Source of the DNA: Candidatus Hodarchaeota archaeon
Lineage (GTDB): Archaea > Asgardarchaeota > Heimdallarchaeia > Hodarchaeales > YT1-039
Direction of reading: 5' to 3'
Assembly (NCBI GenBank): GCA_016840025.1
Contig: JAEOTF010000226.1
Location: forward strand, 1 to 43,196
Length of the DNA stretch: 43,196 nt
Below, in pieces: positions 19,034 to 27,622 of this stretch. A program made the position numbers and the translations under genes. Each line of letters starts with the position of its first letter. The stretch's first letter is position 1. The notes under the pieces are model-generated. The model saw only the letters and a list, made by a program, of their open reading frames with translations, ran no database searches and was not told the origin of the DNA.

Positions 19034-19159
19034 ATGAAATGAAGAAAAAATGGTTGAGCAAGTGAGAAATATCCTCGAGACTATTCTTAAAATAAAGGTT
19101 AATTACTTTCTTTTAAGGTAGGAGAAAAGATTCAAACACACCTAAGCGTGTAAAGTTAC

Positions 19160-20083
19160 TTAAACCGCGTGAGAATTATTATTTGAAAAGAAATTAGGAT
19201 CTACTAGATGTTTAAGCAAATCTTTTGTCACTTGGCCTGAGTTCTTAAGTGCCTTCGAAGCATCGCTCATTACTCTCTCAGCGAGGATTCGAGCCATCGC
19301 AATTGAATCAGTTTTAGGAACCATTACCAGACAAATTAACTTACCTTTTCCAACTGTAACGAGACGATGTGTTTCAGTTTCAATGAAACCTAGTCCACCA
19401 TGGGTGTCGTAGTTGTCAATAAATGTAGAAATCCATTTATGTAGACTTGAGGAAGGGATTTGTTCCCCTTTTTGAACTATATCAACCAACTTTCGTCTAT
19501 CTTTAGAGTATAAGAAAATACCCGAGGGATGGACTGTTAATTGTGCTATATGTTGAGTAATTTTTGTAACAAACCAATCAAATGCTGATTCTATTGTTTC
19601 ATATTCTCCCTTTAGAGCTGATAAGGGAAAGATTTGAAATGAAGTATCACGACGCTTTCCAAAGCGTTGCAGCTCTAGTCTTTGAATAATTTCGGTGAGA
19701 TCCATGTGTTCGGGAAGATCCCATTTGTTTGCTAAGAACATAACAGTCGAGGCCTTTTTCGCCCACTTCGCTGCCCGCCAAAACCATTCCTTTGCATCAT
19801 CAAGCTTCTCTCTATCTGCTGAATCAAATACGAAGATGATACCTTGACTCATCCGCGTATAAACTTCCCAAATAGTCTGACGAAACGGAGCCTGCCCTCC
19901 TAAATCAAAAATCTGAAATATCACTCCCTTATGTTCAATGGTTTCTAATCCCATACCTAATGTCGGCTTTATATTATTAAGTTCTCCCTTTACTAGCCTT
20001 TGTACTAGTGTTGTTTTCCCACTATTTTGCATTCCAACGATTGTGATAGGAATCTTTCTTTCACTTTTATCAAAGATAAGCAC
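19160..20083 (-). CDS. Arf-like small GTPase with an added C-terminal domain
   Basis: A 307-residue protein. Residues 10-175 form a complete Arf/Ras-type G domain: G1 GMQNSGKT (17-24), G2 T41, G3 DLGGQ (60-64, catalytic Gln kept), G4 NKWD (119-122) and G5 SALK (155-158). There is no N-terminal amphipathic helix or myristoylation glycine, so membrane binding, if any, works differently from eukaryotic Arf. Residues about 180-290 form an alpha/beta domain starting HPSGIFLYSKD and including LVTVGKGKLICLVMVP and a long helix. This order resembles longin or roadblock-like domains, which pair with GTPases in Asgard archaea; that assignment is tentative. The start is a GTG with GGAG eight bases upstream. 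It is convergent with mutL. Confidence 0.88.
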   Translation of the reverse strand: MLIFDKSERKIPITIVGMQNSGKTTLVQRLVKGELNNIKPTLGMGLETIEHKGVIFQIFDLGGQAPFRQTIWEVYTRMSQGIIFVFDSADREKLDDAKEWFWRAAKWAKKASTVMFLANKWDLPEHMDLTEIIQRLELQRFGKRRDTSFQIFPLSALKGEYETIESAFDWFVTKITQHIAQLTVHPSGIFLYSKDRRKLVDIVQKGEQIPSSSLHKWISTFIDNYDTHGGLGFIETETHRLVTVGKGKLICLVMVPKTDSIAMARILAERVMSDASKALKNSGQVTKDLLKHLVDPNFFSNNNSHAV

Positions 20084-20352
20084 AGCCAGATCTCCGGTGC
20101 TTAAGGTTTTTTACTTTGTATTTATCTATAGGATACTATTTTACATTTCTACTTAAAATATTTCAGTCCACAAATGTACCTAAGATTAACCAATATTAAT
20201 ACCCCCCTCTAGCTAAAGCTCAGAGGATTTCACGAGGGAATATTACGAAGGCATTGAGACATCCAATAGCGAATCACATGATCTTTCGGCTTCTTTATAT
20301 ACTTGTTCAGTTAGTAAAGAATCATTGATAGAAATTCCAGAGTTTCAATTTT

Positions 20353-21969
20353 TTAGTGGGAGAATGTCAATTGGTAAATATCTATCAATGCTTGCTCAAT
20401 TATTCTTTTTGATTCAGAATTACATGTTGAATGATAAACCCGTGAAAACAATACCCCGTCATGTGCTACCTCTGGTGGACTGCTACCATTAATATAAGGC
20501 ATATGATCCTCTAAATGACTGTAATCTGCATTAGTCCAGATAATAAAGCTAACTTTTTTCATTTCTAACCGCTCTTTAATGGATCCGCTCGTATAAAATA
20601 CGAAGAAATTAATGGAATCAAAAAATAAAGATGGTTTAATATTACTTGCCGTTATTACTGAAGGTAGATCGCAAATTATTGTACCATTTGAATAAATATC
20701 CTCTAAAACACGGCCAGCTTCTATTGCGCCATGATGGCGGTCTAATTTAACGACAGTTACAACCACAGCGATAGTAACGCAGCCAACTATCATATAGAAA
20801 ATCAGAATTATTCCTAAAATTATTGAAGCGAGTTTTTTCCGGCTAATTTGCAGCTTTGAGAATTTTTTCTTGAGGAGATCGATAGAAAGATCCAATCCTT
20901 TTATGATAGCCAAAACCCCTAATATCATCGTTTGAGGTAGAATAGGAATTAGATATCTTACCCAACCGCTATTACCCCCTAAAACCCGTGAAAGAGATAG
21001 TATAAAGACAAAGCTGCCAAATATAAAATAAACTGTAGTAAGATTAGGATTCCGAATCTCTTTACAAAAGATCAATATGAAAGGCAGAAATAACAGAGCA
21101 AAAATGGCCACAGTAATACTAATAATTGTTAATAATAAGGAAAAGTAGAGGGCATCAAATATTACAATATTAGAGGACTCTAGTCCCCCTCTTGCACCGT
21201 GACCACTAAGATAATGGTTTAAATAACGCCAAGGCTTATTAAACACCACTGCTTCTCTAATAGTCCATAAAATAATTCCTAATAAACCAACACACGCAGC
21301 CCCGACCAATTGAATCCCGCGATTACCAATTTCATGACGCTTGTGAGCGAAAAAAGGAATTAATAACGGAACTAATGCCCAACTTTCATATCGGACTAAA
21401 CATGCCAATGAAAAGCAAAGACCAGAGAAGAAGAGATTATAACTATGGGTATCAATCTCTATGAAAAACCAAATGGAAAAAAGGAGAAAAACTCCGAACA
21501 GAATCTCATTAGTACTCGCAACAGAATAAAATATATGAACTGGATTTGTAGCAAGAATTAATCCACTTAGAAAGGGTATACGAGAATCATCTGTGATTCT
21601 ATCAGCGATAAGGAAGGTGAGGACAACTGTTAAGGTACCCAATAGCGTATTCAAGAGTTGTAGCGATTTTACGAGCTCTAACCCGACCAAATCCGTAAAA
21701 TAAATGAATACTGCACCTACATAGGCATATAGGGGAAGAAAAACCCAATTTCGACGTGTTAGAAAAAATGGATCCTCGTGGATACCTTTAGAAAAAACCA
21801 CCCATAGAAACCCGTCATCGACCCAGTCGTAAAGAAAGAGAAATGCAATCAAGCGTAAGAAAAAAGCAAGCAGAGTTATTAAGATGATTAAACGATATAA
21901 TTGAATAAAAGCCATAAATCGTTTAGAAAGATAAGAGATAAAGGAGCTTTCATGAATTTTAGGAAACAT
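20353..21969 (-). CDS. GT-C type membrane glycosyltransferase (PMT/ArnT-like)
   Basis: A 538-residue protein with about ten to eleven membrane helices. After the first helix (LIILITLLAFFLRLIAFLFL) the first outer loop carries D-W-V-D-D, the acidic pair that GT-C glycosyltransferases use for metal or lipid-phosphate sugar binding. The following helices have the look of the dolichyl-phosphate-mannose/ArnT superfamily (LLNTLLGTLTVVLTFLIADR, ATNPVHIFYSVASTNEILF). A soluble outer domain of about 130 residues forms the C-terminus. It probably moves a sugar from a lipid carrier to a protein or lipid outside the cell. The acceptor is unknown. It stands alone, upstream of the Arf-like gene on the same strand but 269 bases away. 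Confidence 0.82.
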   Translation of the reverse strand: MFPKIHESSFISYLSKRFMAFIQLYRLIILITLLAFFLRLIAFLFLYDWVDDGFLWVVFSKGIHEDPFFLTRRNWVFLPLYAYVGAVFIYFTDLVGLELVKSLQLLNTLLGTLTVVLTFLIADRITDDSRIPFLSGLILATNPVHIFYSVASTNEILFGVFLLFSIWFFIEIDTHSYNLFFSGLCFSLACLVRYESWALVPLLIPFFAHKRHEIGNRGIQLVGAACVGLLGIILWTIREAVVFNKPWRYLNHYLSGHGARGGLESSNIVIFDALYFSLLLTIISITVAIFALLFLPFILIFCKEIRNPNLTTVYFIFGSFVFILSLSRVLGGNSGWVRYLIPILPQTMILGVLAIIKGLDLSIDLLKKKFSKLQISRKKLASIILGIILIFYMIVGCVTIAVVVTVVKLDRHHGAIEAGRVLEDIYSNGTIICDLPSVITASNIKPSLFFDSINFFVFYTSGSIKERLEMKKVSFIIWTNADYSHLEDHMPYINGSSPPEVAHDGVLFSRVYHSTCNSESKRIIEQALIDIYQLTFSH

Positions 21970-22063
21970 ATGAATCCTATCTTCTATAGTAGTGTTTTAG
22001 TAGCGTATAATGGAAATTTACTTCATATAAAATAAAAAGTTAGGAAAAAGGAATAAAAACCCC

Positions 22064-23551
22064 TTAAGGATCATTCCGAAAAGGATGGCGTGCATTCCGC
22101 TTATTTTCTAGATTTTCCTCAAGTGAAGCTCTATTTTCCATTGCTTTTCGAATTGCATGACGCATTGCCTTATAATTATTGATATACACTCGTTTCCTTC
22201 GCGAAGCAGTGGGATGGACGAAGACATTTGCAATCATTACAATATCATCCGTTTTAGGTAGAATCCCGTCTTCAACACTCTGAACAATAGCCTTTGCGAC
22301 TGAAGCCTGTGCAGCGCCATAAACTAATGTAGCGTGTCGCATACTCTTTGGAGTGACTGTGGGAATCATTATTGTTCTTGGAACGATCTGAACATTGGGT
22401 TCTAAGATCACTTGAAGTGCTTCTTTCTGTGTTTCATCAACGCGACTTAAGGCATCTGCATAGGCTTTACCTACAGGTCCATCCTTTAAACCAATCAATA
22501 AATCAATATGGGCGATTTCATTTTCAGCTCCAACAAGTGCTTCTCCTGTTAATAGTGTAAAGTCCTTTATGACTTCAGGGGTGATACCCACCGCAGAGAA
22601 ACGTTGTACAATAGGTTCTTTGCCAATTTCGAATTTAATATCCTTTTTGGGAATTAATTCGAACTTCTCTAGTTCAACCCTGAATTCATCTTTGAGTTCC
22701 CACGACAGAGCATCACCGACAACAAGAGGTTTACGAGGAACCCCCACTTTTACATTCATGAAATTTAAACAAGCTTTCACTCCTACTGCACCCGTTCCCA
22801 CGATCATCCTCGTGAACTTTTGGATCGCACGTTGTCTTTCGATCGCTGCTTCCATATTACCATTCTTAATATTGTTATAAATCTCTAACCAAATTTCCGG
22901 TATAACATTGGCAGAAGCAAGAATCATCCCACTAGCGCCTGCTGATATAGCAGGTAAGACATTTTCATCCCAGCCAATCATCATGTTGATTCTTGGTGTC
23001 GCTTTCTCAAGTAGCGTCATAAAATATTTCATATCACCCGAAGAGTCTTTCATTGCCACGATTTGATCGTATTCATCCACTAAATCTTCTACTACAGTCC
23101 AAGGAAGGCGTAATCCTGTGCAGGCATCAATATTATACAAAACTATTGGAATATCGGTCTTATCCACAATTGTACCATAGTGTTCATAGAGTCCCTTTTG
23201 TCCTGGTTTAAGGTAGTAAGGCGTAACAATGATTGCCGCATCAGCACCGACATCTTGGGCATGTTTTGTCGCATCCACGACAAGTTTGGTTCCTGTTTCT
23301 CCCGTTCCAGCAATAACGGGGATTTTACCATTAACTTCATCAATTGTAACCTCAATGAGTTTCTTTCGCTCTTCGAAAGTCATATTTGGGAATTCACCTG
23401 TAGTTCCCGCTGGAACAACCCCTGTAATCCCTTTCTCGATAAGATACCTAAGAAGCGCCCGATAGCGTTCCTCATTAAATTCTTCCGTTTTTTTATCAAA
23501 AGGAGTCACAATAGCAGGTATTACACCCCTTATATCTAAACTTGGCGTCAT
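22064..23551 (-). CDS. Fusion of a DapA-family aldolase with formaldehyde-activating enzyme
   Basis: The ATG at 23551 (495 residues) has GGATG about eight bases before it; another ATG lies two codons upstream. Residues 1-300 are a TIM-barrel aldolase of the DapA/NAL family, with GTTGE near 50, Y139 in VLYN and the Schiff-base lysine K168 in IVAMKDSSGD. The arginine of the dihydrodipicolinate synthase loop (usually RTG) is replaced in ACTG, so lysine synthesis is unlikely. Residues about 329-475 are a complete formaldehyde-activating enzyme (Fae), which joins formaldehyde to tetrahydromethanopterin: GEALVGAENEIAH348IDLLIG with the key His, then VYGAAQASVAKAI and VFVHP. A Fae-aldolase fusion of this kind suggests that the barrel makes or uses formaldehyde. 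It lies 28 bases after the unknown gene at 23580 and is probably co-transcribed. Confidence 0.92.
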   Translation of the reverse strand: MTPSLDIRGVIPAIVTPFDKKTEEFNEERYRALLRYLIEKGITGVVPAGTTGEFPNMTFEERKKLIEVTIDEVNGKIPVIAGTGETGTKLVVDATKHAQDVGADAAIIVTPYYLKPGQKGLYEHYGTIVDKTDIPIVLYNIDACTGLRLPWTVVEDLVDEYDQIVAMKDSSGDMKYFMTLLEKATPRINMMIGWDENVLPAISAGASGMILASANVIPEIWLEIYNNIKNGNMEAAIERQRAIQKFTRMIVGTGAVGVKACLNFMNVKVGVPRKPLVVGDALSWELKDEFRVELEKFELIPKKDIKFEIGKEPIVQRFSAVGITPEVIKDFTLLTGEALVGAENEIAHIDLLIGLKDGPVGKAYADALSRVDETQKEALQVILEPNVQIVPRTIMIPTVTPKSMRHATLVYGAAQASVAKAIVQSVEDGILPKTDDIVMIANVFVHPTASRRKRVYINNYKAMRHAIRKAMENRASLEENLENKRNARHPFRNDP

Positions 23552-23579
23552 TATCATTCATCCATGAATTTTTGCTCAT

Positions 23580-24875
23580 TTATTTATGATGGAGATTCCT
23601 AGCTGCAATAACCGCTATCCCATTTTCCGTAAGGATTCGGGCAGTGGTATTAATAGACTCTTGGCGGTCAAGATAATTCTGTTTTAAGAAATCCCAATGC
23701 CCTGATTCAATTATCTCCTTTTTATCTCTGAAATAATCCAAAATATCTGTCGGATGTTCTCGTGTTTTTTCCGTCTCTGGATCTCCACCTTCATGTTTCG
23801 CTGAAATATTCTTGACTTTCTTTCCTAATTCTACTAACTCTGGATCACGCCGATCATAGGGTGTCGGTTCCTGCCGTACAATACTCTTCCATGTTTCAAT
23901 AACATGATGTTCTAATCGTACTACATCTTCAAAACCGAAATTCTTACGAATATATGCTGCCATCTCAATTGTTTCATTATTCACGGAATTTGCTAAGTTA
24001 TAACCGATGAGTGGACTCGTACCATCGTCTCTTGAAAATAATTTGGCGGTCATCAGTGTCCAGAGATTGAAGAAGGGATTATCATTTCCAACGAATACAG
24101 ATATCTTGAATTCATTGTTTATACCAAGTTTATAAAGCATATAAGCCATTAGGATAGTTCCTGGATTTATGTTAAGAACTTGTTTCACTCCATATTCTGT
24201 ATAATAGTATAACATTTCATCAATCCATTTTATGGCAAGATCATTAGGTTGCCCGATTCCACCAAAATAGCCCGTGATAGTCGGGGGTCCGCCTAAATGT
24301 ATATTGACAGGTAAACCATCTGGTCCTGGCATAGTTCCTTTTGTATCCAATGTCTCGACCCAAGTGGCTCCAATAATCTGCATTGCAGCGCACATAGCAA
24401 GTAAATCGCCGTCATCTTCTTGTTCTTTCATTTTACGGACTCTTATTACTCGTCCTGGCAGTAGTTCATTGTTTTCTATCGCTTGTTTTGCACCTTCAAT
24501 TAAGAAAGGAAAATACTGACAGGCCGATAATTCCAGGGTTATTGCTAAGTCTTCATCAAATTCAATATCGTCGACCTTATCCCCAAGGATCTTTCGTCGG
24601 TACTCGGGAATATTTATGAAAGCCTGATTGTCTCTTTGTTCTATTAACCATTCAAGATCTTTGACATATTCCGGCTTTTTTGTTTCCAATCGTTTTATTA
24701 GATTGTCTATTTGCCCCGCTTCTTCCGCTTTTCGATTGATCTCATCTGGTCCCCCATATTTATCGATAATTTGCAGAATGTCATTTATAAGCGGATTATT
24801 TTCATCTAGAAGAAAATCATTTACCGATTTCAGAGCTTTATCTGAAATTTTTAATTTATTTCTAAGATCTACCAT
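23580..24875 (-). CDS. Unknown enzyme-like protein, partner of the DapA-Fae fusion
   Basis: I choose the ATG at 24875 (431 residues), because GGAGG lies eight bases upstream, inside the first codons of a longer frame starting at 24890. I do not recognise the family. The first 120 residues are mainly helical and acidic. The rest alternates strands and helices, with glycine-rich turns NIHLGGPPTITGYFGGIGQP (about 195-214) and GVKQVLNINPGTILMAYML. A conserved-looking Asp/His/Glu set (VRLEHHVIETW, GTSPLIGYN, AARNLHHK) may form an active site. No membrane segment or signal peptide is present. Close spacing to the downstream fusion gene suggests a shared pathway, perhaps supplying or using its aldolase substrate. 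Confidence 0.75.
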   Translation of the reverse strand: MVDLRNKLKISDKALKSVNDFLLDENNPLINDILQIIDKYGGPDEINRKAEEAGQIDNLIKRLETKKPEYVKDLEWLIEQRDNQAFINIPEYRRKILGDKVDDIEFDEDLAITLELSACQYFPFLIEGAKQAIENNELLPGRVIRVRKMKEQEDDGDLLAMCAAMQIIGATWVETLDTKGTMPGPDGLPVNIHLGGPPTITGYFGGIGQPNDLAIKWIDEMLYYYTEYGVKQVLNINPGTILMAYMLYKLGINNEFKISVFVGNDNPFFNLWTLMTAKLFSRDDGTSPLIGYNLANSVNNETIEMAAYIRKNFGFEDVVRLEHHVIETWKSIVRQEPTPYDRRDPELVELGKKVKNISAKHEGGDPETEKTREHPTDILDYFRDKKEIIESGHWDFLKQNYLDRQESINTTARILTENGIAVIAARNLHHK

Positions 24876-25062
24876 ATTCAGGTCCTCCAAAAACTGAGTG
24901 TTGTCTCATAGTATTCATCTTTAAGTTTTGTCTCTCGGTCTTCCATAAACTTTCGAGATGGTTTATGAAGAGATTTAGCTAGTTTTGACATAAAAAAAGC
25001 TTCTAATAGTATATTTTGCCAAACAACTGGATCATTCTATGTATATTGGTTGAAAAGAAAAC

Positions 25063-25404
25063 TTACAGCATATTTTTGTCAATTCTTTGCACGATGCTGC
25101 GATATTGGCTTGCAGCCCATTTGGGGGAGACGTCCAACACTCTACAGAGATCCATGCGTGAAATGTTACAGTTAGTGATTTTCCCTGCGTGATAAAGTAA
25201 TGCCGAGAGGAGTATCGCAGGACTTGTCCTAGTATCAGGTTGATGAAGAAAATATCTTACCACTAGTTCGGTTGTCTTTTTTTCGGTTTCGAGATTCAAT
25301 TCCAGTTCAAAAGCAACGTTTCGAAGTAAATTAAGGGTTTTCTGCGCTTTTATTTTTGCTTTATATGTCAATTGTTCCATTAGGCGGCTGCTTTCATCGG
25401 ACAA
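25063..25404 (-). CDS. Single cyclin-box protein resembling TFB/TFIIB
   Basis: A 113-residue helical protein. The segment from about 20 to 110 (AQKTLNLLRNVAFELEL, VVRYFLHQP, PAILLSALLYHAG, ISRMDLCRVLDVSPKWAASQYRSIV) follows the helix order of a TFB/TFIIB cyclin repeat, including the helix-turn-helix-like last part that contacts DNA. Normal archaeal TFB has a zinc ribbon and two cyclin repeats (about 300 residues); here one repeat and no zinc ribbon remain. The frame opens at TTG 25404, but an ATG at 25380 is another candidate. It may be a TFB-derived regulator. It is divergent from the kinase at 25487 with 82 bases between. Confidence 0.65.
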   Translation of the reverse strand: MSDESSRLMEQLTYKAKIKAQKTLNLLRNVAFELELNLETEKKTTELVVRYFLHQPDTRTSPAILLSALLYHAGKITNCNISRMDLCRVLDVSPKWAASQYRSIVQRIDKNML

Positions 25405-25486
25405 GATTGTCTAATCCTTTTTTTCTGATTTACTAAATTAATGATAAAGGAAGAAGTTATTATTATTCCCATAAAGGATCATCATA

Positions 25487-26059
25487 ATGATGTCCGTCCT
25501 AGAAAAATTCTCTTCAATATCAAAAATTGCAATTACAGGACGGATGGGAACTGGAAAAACCACGATGGCTAATTTATTAGCACTTTCTGGGTATAAACAG
25601 CGGTCAATTGCCCAAAAAATTAGAGAAATTGTACAAGAAATCGATTTACCACAAACACGTGATATTTTACAGGAAACAGGTAGATTCTATCGTCAGTGGG
25701 ATGAAAATGTTTGGATTCGTGTTGTTGTTCGCCAATCTCGAGAAGATGTCTCCCAAGGCCTAAAAACAGTAGTAGATGATGTTCGTTTTCTAAACGAGGT
25801 AACTCTTCTTCAAAAAGAAGATTTTCTTATTGTTCGTTTACATGTTCCTTCCGTACTCCGCAAAAAACGGATTGAAAAACGAGATAATCTCAAAATAGAT
25901 GATAAAATGTGGGAAGAGTGGCAAAATCACTCAACTGAACAACAAATTGATCAAATCATCCCTGATATTGAAATAGACAATTCACAAACATTAGAAGAGT
26001 TTGAGCAAAAGATTCAAGACTTATTAGGTAATTTTGAAAAAAAAAAAATAAAAAAATAA
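25487..26059 (+). CDS. Small P-loop kinase, dephospho-CoA/dNMP kinase-like
   Basis: A 190-residue protein with Walker A GRMGTGKT (residues 18-25), followed by a short helix and an adenylate-kinase-like body. FVVDDVRF is replaced by TVVDDVRFLNE, the strand-Asp-Asp-Arg motif seen in the dephospho-CoA kinase and phage dNMP kinase group. DFLIVRLHVPSVLRKKRIEKR supplies the lid-type Arg/Lys helix. It probably phosphorylates a nucleotide or coenzyme precursor in the cytosol; the substrate cannot be fixed. Most archaea use an unrelated GTP-dependent dephospho-CoA kinase. The gene ends in a run of A (poly-Lys) and is convergent with the HEAT-repeat gene. Confidence 0.72.
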   Translation: MMSVLEKFSSISKIAITGRMGTGKTTMANLLALSGYKQRSIAQKIREIVQEIDLPQTRDILQETGRFYRQWDENVWIRVVVRQSREDVSQGLKTVVDDVRFLNEVTLLQKEDFLIVRLHVPSVLRKKRIEKRDNLKIDDKMWEEWQNHSTEQQIDQIIPDIEIDNSQTLEEFEQKIQDLLGNFEKKKIKK

Positions 26060-26072
26060 AGAGAAAATTCTC

Positions 26073-27485
26073 TTATTCACTAGCTTGTTCAGCTGCAGCT
26101 GCAGCTGCGGCTTCTTTGAGCTGTTGTTCTTTCATATGCATAACATTTTCAAGTTCTGCCATTACTTTCTCATTATCTCGGTATAATATTTCTGCGTCGG
26201 TTAATGGTCCATAAAGATCCTCTATTATCCATCGTTGCTCTTTAAACGGACGGAAGTCCACAGCATTCAACTTTATCCTATCGCTTCGCATTTTTGATTT
26301 GAGAACCTGTAAATCCTGTACGGTTGTAATTTGGCGCATTACAGAAAATCCTTCTACAAGATTATCCGCTATTTCCCTTTGTTCTGTAAGGAGTACATTG
26401 ATTTTCTCTTCTAAAGGCGGTAGAAATTCCTGTTTAAGTTCTTCACGAATTTCAAATATCTTTGGGAATTGGGTCTCAGCGTTTGCTGCGGTAAGAGCGT
26501 TACCTGTATCTTGGAAGTACTGAATCTTGAGCATTTTATCGTCTTGAGTAGCTTGTTCGACTTGTTCAAGAATATCCCTTTCTGCAATGTTTTTGATGCC
26601 TAAGGCTGCTGCCTCTTTGACAGCTTTTTCATTATCAAGTCTAGCATTTAAAAGCGGTATAATTCCTGATGGGGATCTGGTCATTCCTAATGCGAGGGAT
26701 GCTGCTGCTCTTACCTTTGTTGCTTCATCTTCGAGGCGTTCAATCAATGCTGGTGCAGTTTTCGGATCAGCTAGTCTCCCTAACGCTCGTGTAGCTTCAA
26801 AACGGACTTCAGGAATTTCATCTTGAAGTTTAGTGATAAGTTTGTCAACTGCTTGCTTATCACCAATTTTTCCCAATGCTAACGCTGCATGTTCTCTAGC
26901 TTCGTGATTGTTATCGGCCAACGTTTCAATCAGGGGTGCAACTGCTTTCTCAATGCCATTTACTTTATGCATTTTGCCGAGATTATCAGCTACTTTCATT
27001 CGGAAATCGGAATCATCATCTGCCAAATAAGAAATAAGCGGTTCTACTGCACGCGGGTCTTTAATAAACCCTAATGCATCTGCACAGCTGAATCGTACAG
27101 TCCAGAAGTCCTTACGCCCTAATCCTTCAATTAATTTAGGTACAGCGGGATTTCCCAATTCTTTGAGCTGTTGTTCTGCAGTAGCGCGTACCATCAATTG
27201 GTTTGATTGAAGAGCACGGAGCATTACATCAACTTTTTCTTGAACATCCGTAAGTTCCTCACCTGCGGGTGTTTCGGCTTGATATCTTGCTTCTGTCCCC
27301 TCTTCAATCATTTTTTCTTCTTCTTCTTCCTCGACTGTTACTCCAATACTCAGTTTCCTTTGATATTTTATCTTCTTCCGCTTTTCTTCTAATTTTGGTG
27401 ATTCTTCGGGCCGTTTTTGTGGTTCTTCATTCTTCTCTTCCGCTTTTGGTGATGTCTCCAACTGTTTTTCGGGCTCTTCACTCAT
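26073..27485 (-). CDS. HEAT-repeat (PBS-lyase type) scaffold protein
   Basis: I choose the ATG at 27485 (470 residues; MSEEPEKQLE) because GGGTGGA stands five bases before it. The longer frame to 27566 is encoded by a duplicated piece of the neighbouring gene and is unlikely to be translated. The first 100 residues are charged and probably disordered. Residues about 115-310 hold six HEAT-type repeats (for example VRFSCADALGFIKDPRAVEPL, REHAALALGKIGDKQAVDKL, VRFEATRALGRLADPKTAPAL). A helical, coiled-coil-like region follows, ending in a poly-Ala stretch. Such proteins bind other proteins as scaffolds. It lies 83 bases after the conserved unknown gene at 27569, probably in one transcript. Confidence 0.85.
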   Translation of the reverse strand: MSEEPEKQLETSPKAEEKNEEPQKRPEESPKLEEKRKKIKYQRKLSIGVTVEEEEEEKMIEEGTEARYQAETPAGEELTDVQEKVDVMLRALQSNQLMVRATAEQQLKELGNPAVPKLIEGLGRKDFWTVRFSCADALGFIKDPRAVEPLISYLADDDSDFRMKVADNLGKMHKVNGIEKAVAPLIETLADNNHEAREHAALALGKIGDKQAVDKLITKLQDEIPEVRFEATRALGRLADPKTAPALIERLEDEATKVRAAASLALGMTRSPSGIIPLLNARLDNEKAVKEAAALGIKNIAERDILEQVEQATQDDKMLKIQYFQDTGNALTAANAETQFPKIFEIREELKQEFLPPLEEKINVLLTEQREIADNLVEGFSVMRQITTVQDLQVLKSKMRSDRIKLNAVDFRPFKEQRWIIEDLYGPLTDAEILYRDNEKVMAELENVMHMKEQQLKEAAAAAAAEQASE

Positions 27486-27538
27486 AATTTTCCACCCTAC
27501 GAGCTTAAACAAAGATAAAGAGTACTTTCTAAAAAGGT

Positions 27539-27622
27539 ATTTTTTCTCTTTGCAGGGATTGAACAAAATTAGAGACGAGGTTGAAAGGGTTTTTCTCTTT
27601 GCAGGGTTCGAGTAAAATTAAA
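27539..27622. repeat. Imperfect tandem duplication of about 34 bases, 50 bases apart
   Basis: The sequence TTTTTCTCTTTGCAGGG followed by a (T/A)T(T/C)GA(A/G)(C/T)AAAATTA-like tail occurs at about 27540-27570 and again at about 27591-27620, with only a few differences. One copy encodes the C-terminal residues of the gene at 27569-28327; the other lies between that gene and the HEAT-repeat gene. It extends the HEAT-repeat frame backwards without a ribosome-binding site. A recent local duplication is the simplest explanation. Confidence 0.75.

Noticed and set aside
20243..20344. Minus-strand frame of about 31 codons (SINDSLLTEQVYKEAERSCD) after the glycosyltransferase
   Set aside because: It looks protein-like but has no start codon and is too short to separate from chance.
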